Position numbers and translations under genes: made by a program. Below are positions 33,886-43,714 of a DNA stretch of 64,000 nt, piece by piece. Each line of letters begins with the position of its first letter. Within the stretch, counting starts at the first letter, position 1. The DNA comes from an uncultured Flavobacteriales bacterium (GTDB lineage Bacteria > Bacteroidota > Bacteroidia > Flavobacteriales > BACL11): the NCBI GenBank assembly GCA_905478555.1, contig CAJQIZ010000015.1, positions 1-64,000 of the forward strand, in the 5' to 3' direction. The notes under the pieces are model-generated. The model was not told the origin of the DNA. It made no database searches and saw nothing but the letters and a program-made list of their open reading frames with translations.

Positions 33886-34641
33886 TCACTGCTTATTTAG
33901 AGTTACCTCCCTCAAAAAAAGATCCATCCCTCTTCTTTTCTCGGAATCCAAATTATAAGAAATTTTATGGTTTAAATACTCTACTGGATTTAAACAGTGA
34001 GGATAATTTATTGATTCCTTTTCAATAGCTTTAACCCTATTTTTAACTCCTGTTTTTAAAGATGCATTAAACTCAGAAATAAAATCGTCTTCAATTTTTT
34101 TGTTCGAGACCCAACAAGCAAACACAAAAGGAAGTCCTGTCATTTCGTTCCAACTTTCAGATAAGTCGAACACAAATTTATAATTCCCATTTGCAGAAAA
34201 AGCCCTATCTCCTATTATCAGTGCGGCTGTTTTTCCTTCTACCTTATTTTCAAACCCTTCAGAAGAAGAAATAAATTTAGGAGAAACATTCCAATGTTCT
34301 CTGCATAATATTTTCAAAAGTTCTACTGAAGTTCGGGATTGGTAATCTAAATATATTTCTTCTATTTCCAATAAAGGAACATCAGAATACAAACAAACTG
34401 TATCTACTTTTCCTTTAGCACCTATGCAAAAACTGGATATAATAGTAAACTGAGGGTTCTCCTTTAAAACTACAATAGGAACTAATGCAATGTCTACTTT
34501 ATTTTCAATTAGTTTTTGAGCACAAACAGAAGGGTAATCTAAACTAAGTTCTATTTTATCTCCCAAATCGGACTGATTTATTCCATAGATAAATGGAATT
34601 GTATTTAAGTAAGAAACGGCAGATATTTTGTATTTTATCAT
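33886..34641 (-). CDS. mqnA: Menaquinone biosynthesis enzyme MqnA (chorismate dehydratase family)
   Basis: KISAVSYLNTIPFIYGI, VDIALVPIVVLKE, YLDYQSRTSVELLKIL, GDRAF. Confidence 0.85.
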   Translation of the reverse strand: MIKYKISAVSYLNTIPFIYGINQSDLGDKIELSLDYPSVCAQKLIENKVDIALVPIVVLKENPQFTIISSFCIGAKGKVDTVCLYSDVPLLEIEEIYLDYQSRTSVELLKILCREHWNVSPKFISSSEGFENKVEGKTAALIIGDRAFSANGNYKFVFDLSESWNEMTGLPFVFACWVSNKKIEDDFISEFNASLKTGVKNRVKAIEKESINYPHCLNPVEYLNHKISYNLDSEKRRGMDLFLREVTLNKQ

Positions 34642-35120
34642 AAAGAAGGAAATGTTTGAAAAATAATATATATAATATATAAACTAACAGATAATTTCAA
34701 CATTGTACCTACCAAAAAACCAGCAATCGTTCCTAAGGCAATTTTAATGGAGGTACCTACATCCATATTCTCCATTTTAGAACCAACAAAAGCACCAAAG
34801 AAAGGACCAATAATTATACCTATTATTGGTATGAAGATAATTCCTAAAATTAAACCAATAACAGACCCTCTCACCGCTAATTTTCCACCACCAAATTTTT
34901 TCACTCCATAAATCTGAACCCATAAATCTAACACAGTAACAGCAACTACTACAAAAGCCATTAACCATAAAAAGTTTTCATCTTCTACTTGATGAATATA
35001 AAAATTAGAAACTAATAAACCAAGAAATGAAATAGTAGGACCAGGAATTACAGGAGTAAAACTCCCAATTACACCTATAATTAGAAGAAATAAAACAATA
35101 CATATTAATAGTAATTCCAT
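34638..35120 (-). CDS. DUF456-family membrane protein
   Basis: GVIGSFTPVIPGPTISFLGLL; GPFFGAFVGSKME. Confidence 0.85.
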   Translation of the reverse strand: MELLLICIVLFLLIIGVIGSFTPVIPGPTISFLGLLVSNFYIHQVEDENFLWLMAFVVVAVTVLDLWVQIYGVKKFGGGKLAVRGSVIGLILGIIFIPIIGIIIGPFFGAFVGSKMENMDVGTSIKIALGTIAGFLVGTMLKLSVSLYIIYIIFQTFPSL

Positions 35121-35175
35121 AAATCAAAAGTAATAAATAACATTACAATACAACAATCTTCTTATTCTAATTTTG

Positions 35176-35183
35176 TAATTTTG
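35176..35183 (+). promoter_or_regulatory. Candidate -7 element upstream of purB
   Basis: TAATTTTG. Confidence 0.45.
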
Positions 35184-35208
35184 CACACTTATTTTTAAAC
35201 CAACTAAC

Positions 35209-36552
35209 ATGTCATTAAACGCACTAACAGCAATATCTCCAATTGACGGAAGATATACTTCTAAAACAGAAAAACTACAACAATACTTTTCTGAATCTGC
35301 ATTAATAAAATACAGAATTCAAGTAGAGGTAGAATACTTTATTAGTTTGTGCGAATTACCACTTGCTCAATTAAAAAATTTCCCAACAGATAAGTTTCAG
35401 GACTTAAGAAATCTATATCAAAACTTCTCTATTGATTCAGCAAAAAGAATTAAAGACATTGAAAGTGTAACAAATCATGATGTAAAGGCAGTAGAATACT
35501 TAATAAAAGAAGAATTTGATAAGTTGGGACTATCTAAATACAAAGAGTTTATTCATTTCGGACTTACATCTCAGGACATCAATAATACAGCAGTTCCCCT
35601 TTCTATAAAAGACGCATTTACAGATGTTTTCTTTCCTGAACTAACTTCCGTTTTAGATAAATTAAAACAACTTTCAACAGACTGGGAAGAAATACCAATG
35701 CTTGCAAGAACACACGGACAAGCAGCTTCACCTACAAAATTAGGAAAAGAATTTTTTGTATTTGTAGAAAGAATAGAAAATCAAATTAATTTAATGACTA
35801 ACATTCCTTTTTCTGCAAAATTTGGTGGAGCAACAGGTAATTTTAACGCACACCATGTTGCTTACCCAAATCAGGATTGGAAAAGATTTGCAAATAATTT
35901 TGTGGAACGAAATTTAGGATTAATTAGACAACAAACTACAACCCAAATAGAACACTACGATAATTTATCAGCACTTATGGATTGTATTAAAAGAATCAAT
36001 AATATCCTAATTGATTTATCTAGAGATATTTGGACTTATGTAAGCATGGATTATTTCAAACAATCTATAAAAAAAGGAGAAGTTGGATCTTCTGCCATGC
36101 CACATAAAGTAAACCCTATTGATTTTGAGAATGCAGAAGGTAATTTAGGAATGGGAAATGCTATTTATGAATTTTTATCAGGGAAATTACCAATTTCCAG
36201 ACTACAAAGAGACCTTACAGATTCAACAGTATTAAGAAATATTGGAGTTCCATTTTCTCATAATTTAATTGCATTTTCTTCTTTAAACAAAGGACTAGGG
36301 AAATTAGTGCTAAATGAAGAGAAACTAATTAAAGATTTGGATAATAATTGGGCCGTATGTGCAGAAGCAATTCAAACTATATTAAGAAGAGAATCCTATC
36401 CAAATCCGTATGAAGCACTAAAGGATTTAACTAGAACAAACTCTGTAATAAATAAAGAAAGTTTATCTGAGTTTATAAGTGGACTAGAGGTTAGTAATGA
36501 AATAAAAGAAGAGTTAAGACAAATTAGTCCTTTTAACTACACCGGTATTTAG
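35209..36552 (+). CDS. purB: Adenylosuccinate lyase
   Basis: LTAISPIDGRYTSKTEKLQQYFSE, GSSAMPHKVNPIDFENAEGN. Confidence 0.96.
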   Translation: MSLNALTAISPIDGRYTSKTEKLQQYFSESALIKYRIQVEVEYFISLCELPLAQLKNFPTDKFQDLRNLYQNFSIDSAKRIKDIESVTNHDVKAVEYLIKEEFDKLGLSKYKEFIHFGLTSQDINNTAVPLSIKDAFTDVFFPELTSVLDKLKQLSTDWEEIPMLARTHGQAASPTKLGKEFFVFVERIENQINLMTNIPFSAKFGGATGNFNAHHVAYPNQDWKRFANNFVERNLGLIRQQTTTQIEHYDNLSALMDCIKRINNILIDLSRDIWTYVSMDYFKQSIKKGEVGSSAMPHKVNPIDFENAEGNLGMGNAIYEFLSGKLPISRLQRDLTDSTVLRNIGVPFSHNLIAFSSLNKGLGKLVLNEEKLIKDLDNNWAVCAEAIQTILRRESYPNPYEALKDLTRTNSVINKESLSEFISGLEVSNEIKEELRQISPFNYTGI

Positions 36553-37100
36553 GAAGTTACTCTACAGTTTTCTAGAAACTCCTCCCAATTCCAAATAAAA
36601 TGACTAAGGTATTTTCTTAATTCATTAAACAAAACAGGATTGGGTTCATTTCTTCTTTTAAGTAACTCAGATTGGCATTCATTAATTTTATATTTATCGA
36701 AAACCGCAACCGCCATAGTCTCTATAGGATCTATTTGTTTTGCTAAAATATCATTAAAGTAAGTCTCATAATTTAAAAACAAATCCATTGATATTTCATT
36801 ATCATCATCTAAATAAGGGAGAAGATTATCAATAACATTACTTCTTAACTCTACGGACTGTTCCTCCTCAAATTTTGTAGAAAGTAAATGTAAATTAGCT
36901 GCAAAAACAATCAGACGAAACCATTTCACATCTTCATCTTTAATGTTAGGACTTTTATCTAAGTTATTATTCTTATTTAAAAAAGTTTGTATCTCAGGAA
37001 AACCGTCATTCACTACTTTATTTAAAGCAATAGAAAAAATATTCGCAGTATCTTTTACTGTGATTTTTTCTTTTTTTGATATTCCGAAAAACTTTAACAT
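36549..37100 (-). CDS. Hypothetical protein (183 aa)
   Basis: Intact ORF adjacent to lhgO; no motif recognised. Confidence 0.6.
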   Translation of the reverse strand: MLKFFGISKKEKITVKDTANIFSIALNKVVNDGFPEIQTFLNKNNNLDKSPNIKDEDVKWFRLIVFAANLHLLSTKFEEEQSVELRSNVIDNLLPYLDDDNEISMDLFLNYETYFNDILAKQIDPIETMAVAVFDKYKINECQSELLKRRNEPNPVLFNELRKYLSHFIWNWEEFLENCRVTS

Positions 37101-37102
37101 TT

Positions 37103-38314
37103 TTATTTTTTTAATTTAAAACTTCTTGAAGCATGTTTAACTATTTCATCCGCTATAGACAAACAAGCAGTAGCTGCAGGAGAAGGAGCATTTAAGACAT
37201 GTATATTTCTATCATTTTCAACAATTTTAAAGTCATCAATTACCTCTCCATCATTACCTAAAGCCATAGCTCTCACCCCAGATCTACCTACTTTAATATC
37301 GCTCATTTTTATAGAAGGAAGCATTTTATTTAATTCTTTCAAAAATAATCTTTTTGAGAACGCCCTCCTGTATTCATTAAGTCCGAATCTCCAATGATTT
37401 ATGAACAATTTCCAAGTACCCGAAAATGTAAGAGCATCTAAGGTGTCAATAAGGTTAAAATCAGTCTTACCATAACCCTCCCTTTTAAAGGTAAATACTG
37501 CATTCGGACCACACTCAATTCTACCATCAGTCATACGAGTAAAATGAACTCCTAGAAACGGAAATTCCGGATTAGGAACTGGGTATATCAGATTATTTAT
37601 CTTATTTTTAGCATGATCTTCTAAGTCATAATAGTCTCCTCTAAACCCAACAATTTTCATCTTCAATTTCATCTTATCCTTTTTTGCTAATCGGTCAGAG
37701 AATAAGCCTCCACAGAATACAGAATGAGAAGATTTAATATTTCCTTTTGAGGTTTTTAAAATCTCGTTTTCAACAGAAATAAGTTCACAATCTGTTAAAA
37801 TAGTACTATTAGGGTTAATTTGTTTTATTAATTCTGCTAATTTATTAGTAACTCCTTTATAGTCAATAATCCCTGCTTCCGGAACCCATAACGCCTCTAC
37901 TCCTTCAGCAAAAGGTTCTATCACCTTCACCTTTTTCATGTCAATTATCTCTAAACCCTTTAGCCGATTTTTTTCGCCATTCTCTTTTAAAAACGGAAGT
38001 CTATCTTGTTCTATTTTATTGGTAGCAAGTACTATTTTCCCACAAACATCATGGTCAATATTATACTTTACTGCAAAATCAACTAATTGTTTTCTTCCTT
38101 CTACACAATTATTTGCACGAAAAGATCCTGGTTTATAGTACAAGCCGGAATGGATTACACCTGAATTTCTACCTGTTTGATGAAAAGCTAATTCCTTTTC
38201 TTTCTCAATAACTATTATATTTAGTTTCGGATAGATTAATTGCAGTTTATAAGCAGAAGCAAGTCCTACAATACCACCACCAATTACCGAAATATCGTAT
38301 TTCATATTATTCAC
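37103..38314 (-). CDS. lhgO: L-2-hydroxyglutarate oxidase
   Basis: ISVIGGGIVGLASAYKLQ; HQTGRNSGVIHSGLYYKPGSFRANNCVEGRKQL. Confidence 0.92.
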   Translation of the reverse strand: MNNMKYDISVIGGGIVGLASAYKLQLIYPKLNIIVIEKEKELAFHQTGRNSGVIHSGLYYKPGSFRANNCVEGRKQLVDFAVKYNIDHDVCGKIVLATNKIEQDRLPFLKENGEKNRLKGLEIIDMKKVKVIEPFAEGVEALWVPEAGIIDYKGVTNKLAELIKQINPNSTILTDCELISVENEILKTSKGNIKSSHSVFCGGLFSDRLAKKDKMKLKMKIVGFRGDYYDLEDHAKNKINNLIYPVPNPEFPFLGVHFTRMTDGRIECGPNAVFTFKREGYGKTDFNLIDTLDALTFSGTWKLFINHWRFGLNEYRRAFSKRLFLKELNKMLPSIKMSDIKVGRSGVRAMALGNDGEVIDDFKIVENDRNIHVLNAPSPAATACLSIADEIVKHASRSFKLKK

Positions 38315-38365
38315 AATGCAAAATTAGAAATATACATCTATTTAGCAAGAAAAAACAAAGAATTA

Positions 38366-38743
38366 TTAATCTAAAATATTACAATCTGTAAAAGAGTACT
38401 CTTCAAATAAATCGTCAAAACCTACAAACCTAGATTTTACTTTTATCTTCTCTCCTAAAAAAAAGTTCTTTTCTGTTTTAGTCATTTCAAAAGAAAATAC
38501 AAAAGAAGAATCTAAGGTAATACTTACAAAAGGAGAAACAGGATCAATCTTTGTAACTACCCCTGTTATCACCACTATTTTTGAAAGATAATCTTCCTTA
38601 ACATCAACAAATTGAGAAGTACTATCAAAGGTTTCTTCTGATTTAAGTGTGAAATAATCGGTTGCTGGTTTTGTAACATATACATAAATCCCAATGCAGG
38701 AAAGTAGAATAAAAATACATACAATAATGATTTTTTTTATCAT
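38366..38743 (-). CDS. Small membrane-anchored OB-fold-like (tRNA_anti-like) protein
   Basis: MIKKIIIVCIFILLS..., YLSKIVVITGVVTKIDP...; start set at 38743, after the upstream CDS end. Confidence 0.6.
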   Translation of the reverse strand: MIKKIIIVCIFILLSCIGIYVYVTKPATDYFTLKSEETFDSTSQFVDVKEDYLSKIVVITGVVTKIDPVSPFVSITLDSSFVFSFEMTKTEKNFFLGEKIKVKSRFVGFDDLFEEYSFTDCNILD

Positions 38744-38744
38744 T

Positions 38745-39635
38745 TTAATTAAAGTTAAAGGGTCTACTAATATTAAAACCAAAGTGAACACCTCCAGACT
38801 TCCAGCTTCCTAAGGTTTCATTTAAAAAACCTCTTTCAAACATAGTTTCTGAATTTGTTAAAAATAACTGAAAAACATGACCTCCGGTTTCAATGTCGCA
38901 ACCTACTGAAAAAGAATTAATAAAATCTTTATTCTTAAAAGGATGAATCACATTAGAGTTCGTCATAAATATCGGAATCCATTCTGAATTTAAAGAAACA
39001 GATCTACTTACCTTATATCTCCCTCCAATTCCTAAGGAATACATTTTTTCATTTACTAAAAGTGACCATGGGTATGGGGAAAGAAAATTATAAGATGTCA
39101 GTGAAGGCGATATTTGCAACGATAAATTGGAATTAACCTTTCTAGCAATCATAAGTTGATGAGTAAAACTAAAATCATTTTTCAACATATCTTCAGTTGC
39201 CAATAAGGAAGAAAGTGTATCGTAAAAAACAGCAGAATACATTGCAATGGTAAATGGGAAATTATTTTTACCCTGAGTTATTAATCTTCCTTTTACGGAA
39301 GCGTCAATCACTTTATAGGATGAACTTCTAGCAAGACCCACTGTAATATCATCTGTAATCCCATAATCAAAACTCATTCTGATACTTCCATAATCTAAAC
39401 CATATAAGTTTTCTATGCCTGAATTTAGAGCTCCAAATCTATGAGAAATAACAAAATTAAGTTCGTTTTTATTAGTCTGCTCTACAGACTGAAGATTAAT
39501 AATTTTAGTAGATTTAAATATAGAAAAAGTCAGTACATTTTCATTATCATCATTCAAAAAAGAGAGTAAATCCTCTTGAGAAAAAGAAGAAAAAGAGAAA
39601 CAGATACAACTCAAAAACACAATAATTCTGTTCAT
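38745..39635 (-). CDS. DUF5777-family outer-membrane beta-barrel protein
   Basis: Signal peptide; NELNFVISHRFGALNSGIENLYGLDYGSIRMSFDYGITDDITVGLARSS. Confidence 0.8.
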   Translation of the reverse strand: MNRIIVFLSCICFSFSSFSQEDLLSFLNDDNENVLTFSIFKSTKIINLQSVEQTNKNELNFVISHRFGALNSGIENLYGLDYGSIRMSFDYGITDDITVGLARSSSYKVIDASVKGRLITQGKNNFPFTIAMYSAVFYDTLSSLLATEDMLKNDFSFTHQLMIARKVNSNLSLQISPSLTSYNFLSPYPWSLLVNEKMYSLGIGGRYKVSRSVSLNSEWIPIFMTNSNVIHPFKNKDFINSFSVGCDIETGGHVFQLFLTNSETMFERGFLNETLGSWKSGGVHFGFNISRPFNFN

Positions 39636-39636
39636 T

Positions 39637-40179
39637 TTACTTTTGTATTAAGGTTACATTTACCTCTACTTTTACAGTTTCTGATATTTTATCTCTTACT
39701 AATCTAGGAATTTTAATTCCAAAATCTAAGATAATTATATCAAATGAGGAACTTAGAGAAATAGTAGACTTACTAGTTTCAATCACCCCTTTTACTATTA
39801 TTTCTTTTTCAATTCCATGCATAGTTATTTTTCCTTTTACAACAACATCTTGTTCTATTCCATTCCAAGTAAAATCATCCCAATTTTGAATTTGACCTAC
39901 AAAAGTAGACTTAGGAAATTTATCTGATTCTACATATTTTTCATTAAAATGTTCCTCCATTAAAGCTTTTTCAAACTTAAAAGAAATCATTTTCAGTTGA
40001 AAAACAAGGTTTCCATTTTCAGTATCTAAAATACAAGAAACATAATTATTAACAGGAGCAATAACTTCTAACGGAGTAGAGGCATTAAAAGTAACTTTCC
40101 CATTTCTTGTAATAAATTTTTCTTGAGAAAAAGACAAAACAGAAAGAAACATAATAAATATTAAAAAATAATTTTTCAT
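39637..40179 (-). CDS. YceI-family protein
   Basis: Signal peptide; VYSKFPKSTF-like YVESDKFPKSTFVGQI and ITMHGIEKEIIVKG. Confidence 0.85.
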   Translation of the reverse strand: MKNYFLIFIMFLSVLSFSQEKFITRNGKVTFNASTPLEVIAPVNNYVSCILDTENGNLVFQLKMISFKFEKALMEEHFNEKYVESDKFPKSTFVGQIQNWDDFTWNGIEQDVVVKGKITMHGIEKEIIVKGVIETSKSTISLSSSFDIIILDFGIKIPRLVRDKISETVKVEVNVTLIQK

Positions 40180-40195
40180 TGTTCAAAAATAAGAA

Positions 40196-41434
40196 TTATT
40201 CTTGTTTAAAATTGATTCTGTTGAATAAAAATAAACCAATAATAAAAAACAATATTACTACCCAAAGTGCCAATTGCTGACTATAAAACTTTGCAATAAT
40301 ACCAAAAAGTAAAGGACCTAAAAAAGAAGTTGCTTTTCCTGTAAGAGCAAAAAATCCGAAAAATTCATTTTGTTTTTTGCTAGGAATTAGTTGTGCCATT
40401 AAAGACCTACTACAAGACTGATTAGGCCCCACCATCAATCCAATAAAAACTCCTGCCACCCAAAACATTTGTTTAGGATTTGATGTTTCTGGAGCAAAAT
40501 AAGCTAAAAGAGTAGAAAAAATTAAGACCAAAAGTGAAATGTTAATTACATTTTTTACTCCTATTTCATCTTCTAAATAACCAAATACAAAGGATCCAAT
40601 TCCTGCTGCAACATTCAGAACAATACCTAAAATCAGAACCTCGTCAAAAGAGAAATTTAATGTACCCATAGCATAAATACCTCCTAAAGAAAATATAGTA
40701 ACTAATCCATCATTAAAGAACAATCTGGCAACTAAAAAATTTAATATTGTTTTATACTTTACAACTTCATTAAATGTGTTTTTTAAAGATTTGAAAGAAT
40801 TAATAATATGCCTTTTCTGTAACTTTTCACTTTTTCTATCCTTGACAAACAAAAAAGTAGGAATACTAAAAATTAAGAACCAAACTCCAACTAAAATATT
40901 TATTCTCCTAATCCCCTCAGAATCCAAAGTTGGAAACAAATGTAAAGACAGAAACAAAGCAGATAAACCACCCACAAAACCTAATCCCCATCCGAAACCA
41001 GAAATTTTACCAATATTATCTTCTTTAGAAATATCTGGTAGGTAAGAATTACAAAATACGCTACCCATTTCGAATGCAACATTTGCAACAACAAATAATG
41101 ATAAAGCAAAATAAACATCTCCTGCTACAGGAAAATAAAGGAGAATAGAAAAAATAGCACAAACCCAAGTAAAAAACATTAAAAACAACTTTCTATACCC
41201 ACCTTTATCAGCTAAGGCTCCTAATATAGGAGATAGTACAGAAACAACAACTGCTGTAATAGCAATAGCAGATGACCAAAGTAAAGTGCCTGTTTGCTTA
41301 TCATTAGCAATGTACTCTGTAAAAAAAGCTCCATACACAAAGGTAACTATAATAGTAGTAAATGGCTGGTTTGCAAAATCGTATAACGACCATGAAATAA
41401 CCTCTTTTTTATTTTTTAATTTGGATAAAAACAT
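40196..41434 (-). CDS. MFS transporter (UMF1/Atg22-like)
   Basis: SWSLYDFANQPFTTIIVTFVYGAFFTEYIA; about 12 TM segments. Confidence 0.88.
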   Translation of the reverse strand: MFLSKLKNKKEVISWSLYDFANQPFTTIIVTFVYGAFFTEYIANDKQTGTLLWSSAIAITAVVVSVLSPILGALADKGGYRKLFLMFFTWVCAIFSILLYFPVAGDVYFALSLFVVANVAFEMGSVFCNSYLPDISKEDNIGKISGFGWGLGFVGGLSALFLSLHLFPTLDSEGIRRINILVGVWFLIFSIPTFLFVKDRKSEKLQKRHIINSFKSLKNTFNEVVKYKTILNFLVARLFFNDGLVTIFSLGGIYAMGTLNFSFDEVLILGIVLNVAAGIGSFVFGYLEDEIGVKNVINISLLVLIFSTLLAYFAPETSNPKQMFWVAGVFIGLMVGPNQSCSRSLMAQLIPSKKQNEFFGFFALTGKATSFLGPLLFGIIAKFYSQQLALWVVILFFIIGLFLFNRINFKQE

Positions 41435-41504
41435 AATTTTTCTGATTTCAAAAATACAATAATTATTTCAGTTATATATCTAAGTTTCTTTCTATTAAAA
41501 AATG

Positions 41505-41512
41505 TAAATTTG
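41505..41512 (+). promoter_or_regulatory. Candidate -7 element upstream of the DUF5606 gene
   Basis: TAAATTTG. Confidence 0.5.
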
Positions 41513-41527
41513 CGGACCTAAAAAAAA

Positions 41528-41571
41528 TAAAAGGAATATAAAAGGAATATAAAATGAATATAAAAGGAATC
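41528..41571 (+). repeat. Four tandem 11-bp repeats across the DUF5606 leader and start codon
   Basis: TAAAAGGAATA, TAAAAGGAATA, TAAAATGAATA, TAAAAGGAATC. Confidence 0.9.
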
Positions 41572-41994
41572 ATAAATGTATCAGGAAAAGCAGGATTACA
41601 TAGAATTATTAGTCAAGCAAAAAACTCCGTTATTGTAGAATCTTTAACCGATAAAAAAAGAACACCTGTTTATAGTCATTCACAAGCAAATTCTCTAGAA
41701 GAAATTGGTATTTACACTTATGAAGACACACTTGCATTAATAGACATCTTTACAAACATTGCAAAAAAAGAAGATTGTAAAGCATGTCTTTCCCACAAAT
41801 CATCAAAGGAAGAACTTGAAAACTATTTTAGAGAAATATTACCAGAATATGATGAAGATAGAGTTTATATTTCAGATATAAAAAAGGTAATACAATGGTA
41901 TAATGCATTACAAAAGGCTGGACTTGTGGAACTTCCTAAAGAAGAAAAACCAAAGAAAAAGAAAAAAACAAAAGCAAAAAAAGAGAATGAATAA
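41554..41994 (+). CDS. DUF5606 domain protein
   Basis: NIKGIINVSGKAGLHRIISQAKNSVIVESLTDKKRTPVYSHSQANSLEEIGIYT; Lys-rich C-terminus. Confidence 0.85.
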   Translation: MNIKGIINVSGKAGLHRIISQAKNSVIVESLTDKKRTPVYSHSQANSLEEIGIYTYEDTLALIDIFTNIAKKEDCKACLSHKSSKEELENYFREILPEYDEDRVYISDIKKVIQWYNALQKAGLVELPKEEKPKKKKKTKAKKENE

Positions 41995-43714
41995 CTCAAT
42001 AAACATACCAACAAGACCAACAAGAAAATTTGTTCCTGAAGATTTAATAATTGATTCGTGGATTAAAATTGAACCATTATTTGAAAGTTTATTAAATAGA
42101 GAAATACTATCCGCAAAAAATCTAGAAATATGGATGTTAGACAGATCGGAACTAGAAGCTGTTTTAGAAGAAGATATGGCATGGAGATACATCAAAATGA
42201 ACATTGACACTACAGATAAAAAATTAGGAGATAGGTTTACATTTTGGATTAAAGAAATATCTCCTAAAATGGCACCTTATTCTCATCAACTAAATGTAAA
42301 ATTAGTTGAAAATACTTTTCTAAATGAATTAGATTCCGACAAGTACAAAATCTACTTAAGAGGAGTGAAAAAATCAATCGAAATATTCAGAGAAGACAAC
42401 ATCCCTCTATACACAGAGATGGAAACAAAACAACAAGAATACGGAGCAATTTCTGCAAAAATGAGCATTGAGGTAGATGGAGAAACAGTAACAATGCAAA
42501 AAGCAGCACAATTCTTAAAAGATACAAACAGAGAAAAAAGAGAAGAAGTTTATCATAAAATATCTCAAAGAAGATTAGAAGATAAAGAAAAATTAGATGT
42601 TCTTTTTGATGAATTAATTACACTAAGACAAGAAATAGCGAAAAATGCAGGATACAGAAACTACAGAGATTACATGTTTGCTGCTTTAGGAAGATTTGAC
42701 TACACCGCTACAGATTGTTACAGTTTTCACACTGCAATTGAACAAGAGATAGTTCCTATTATCACTTCTTTTGAAGAAAAGAGAAAAGAAAAATTAGGGT
42801 TAGAAAACTACAAAGCATGGGATACTTTAGTAGATGCAAATGGAAAAGAATCTTTAAAACCATTTGAAGGAGGAGATATTTTAACTGATAAATCTATAGA
42901 ATGTTTTAACAGACTAAGGCCTTATTTTGGGGAATGTTTATCTACAATGAAAGAGATGAAACACCTGGACTTAGAATCTAAAAACGGGAAAGCTCCTGGA
43001 GGATTCATGTATCCACTTTACGAAATTGGAGTCCCATTTATTTACATGAATGCAGTAGGATCTCAAAGAGATGTAGTAACAATGGTTCATGAAGGAGGAC
43101 ATGCAGTACATTCTTTTTTAAGTAGAGATTTATCCATGACCGAATTTAAAAGCACCCCATCAGAAGTTGCAGAACTTGCATCTATGAGTATGGAACTTTT
43201 AAGTATGAAACATTGGGATGTTTTTTACGATAATAAAGAAGATTTAAAAAGAGCTAAAAGAGAACAACTAGAAAAAGCACTTGAAGGATTACCCTGGATT
43301 GCAGCAATTGATAAATTTCAACATTGGATTTATACAACAGATCATACAGCAGAACAAAGAAGAGAACAATGGATGGAGATATCTTCTGAATTAGGAAACC
43401 CAGTTGTTAACTGGCAAGGACAGGAAGATTCATTAGCAAATCAATGGCAAAAACAACTTCATTTATATGAAGTACCTTTTTACTACATTGAATACGGAAT
43501 GGCTCAACTTGGTGCTATCGCAATGTGGAGAGAATATATCCTAAAGGGAGAGGTAGCTTTAGACAACTACACGAAAGCTCTGAAACTAGGTTATACCAAA
43601 TCAATTGGGGAGATTTATGAAACTGCAGGAATACAATTTGATTTTTCTGTAAACTATGTTAAGGAATTATCAGAGTTTATTAAAACTCAATTATCTGAGA
43701 TAGATAATAATTAA
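41987..43714 (+). CDS. M3-family oligoendopeptidase
   Basis: MVHEGGHAVHSFLS (HExGH); start set at MNNSINIPTRPTRKF. Confidence 0.93.
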   Translation: MNNSINIPTRPTRKFVPEDLIIDSWIKIEPLFESLLNREILSAKNLEIWMLDRSELEAVLEEDMAWRYIKMNIDTTDKKLGDRFTFWIKEISPKMAPYSHQLNVKLVENTFLNELDSDKYKIYLRGVKKSIEIFREDNIPLYTEMETKQQEYGAISAKMSIEVDGETVTMQKAAQFLKDTNREKREEVYHKISQRRLEDKEKLDVLFDELITLRQEIAKNAGYRNYRDYMFAALGRFDYTATDCYSFHTAIEQEIVPIITSFEEKRKEKLGLENYKAWDTLVDANGKESLKPFEGGDILTDKSIECFNRLRPYFGECLSTMKEMKHLDLESKNGKAPGGFMYPLYEIGVPFIYMNAVGSQRDVVTMVHEGGHAVHSFLSRDLSMTEFKSTPSEVAELASMSMELLSMKHWDVFYDNKEDLKRAKREQLEKALEGLPWIAAIDKFQHWIYTTDHTAEQRREQWMEISSELGNPVVNWQGQEDSLANQWQKQLHLYEVPFYYIEYGMAQLGAIAMWREYILKGEVALDNYTKALKLGYTKSIGEIYETAGIQFDFSVNYVKELSEFIKTQLSEIDNN

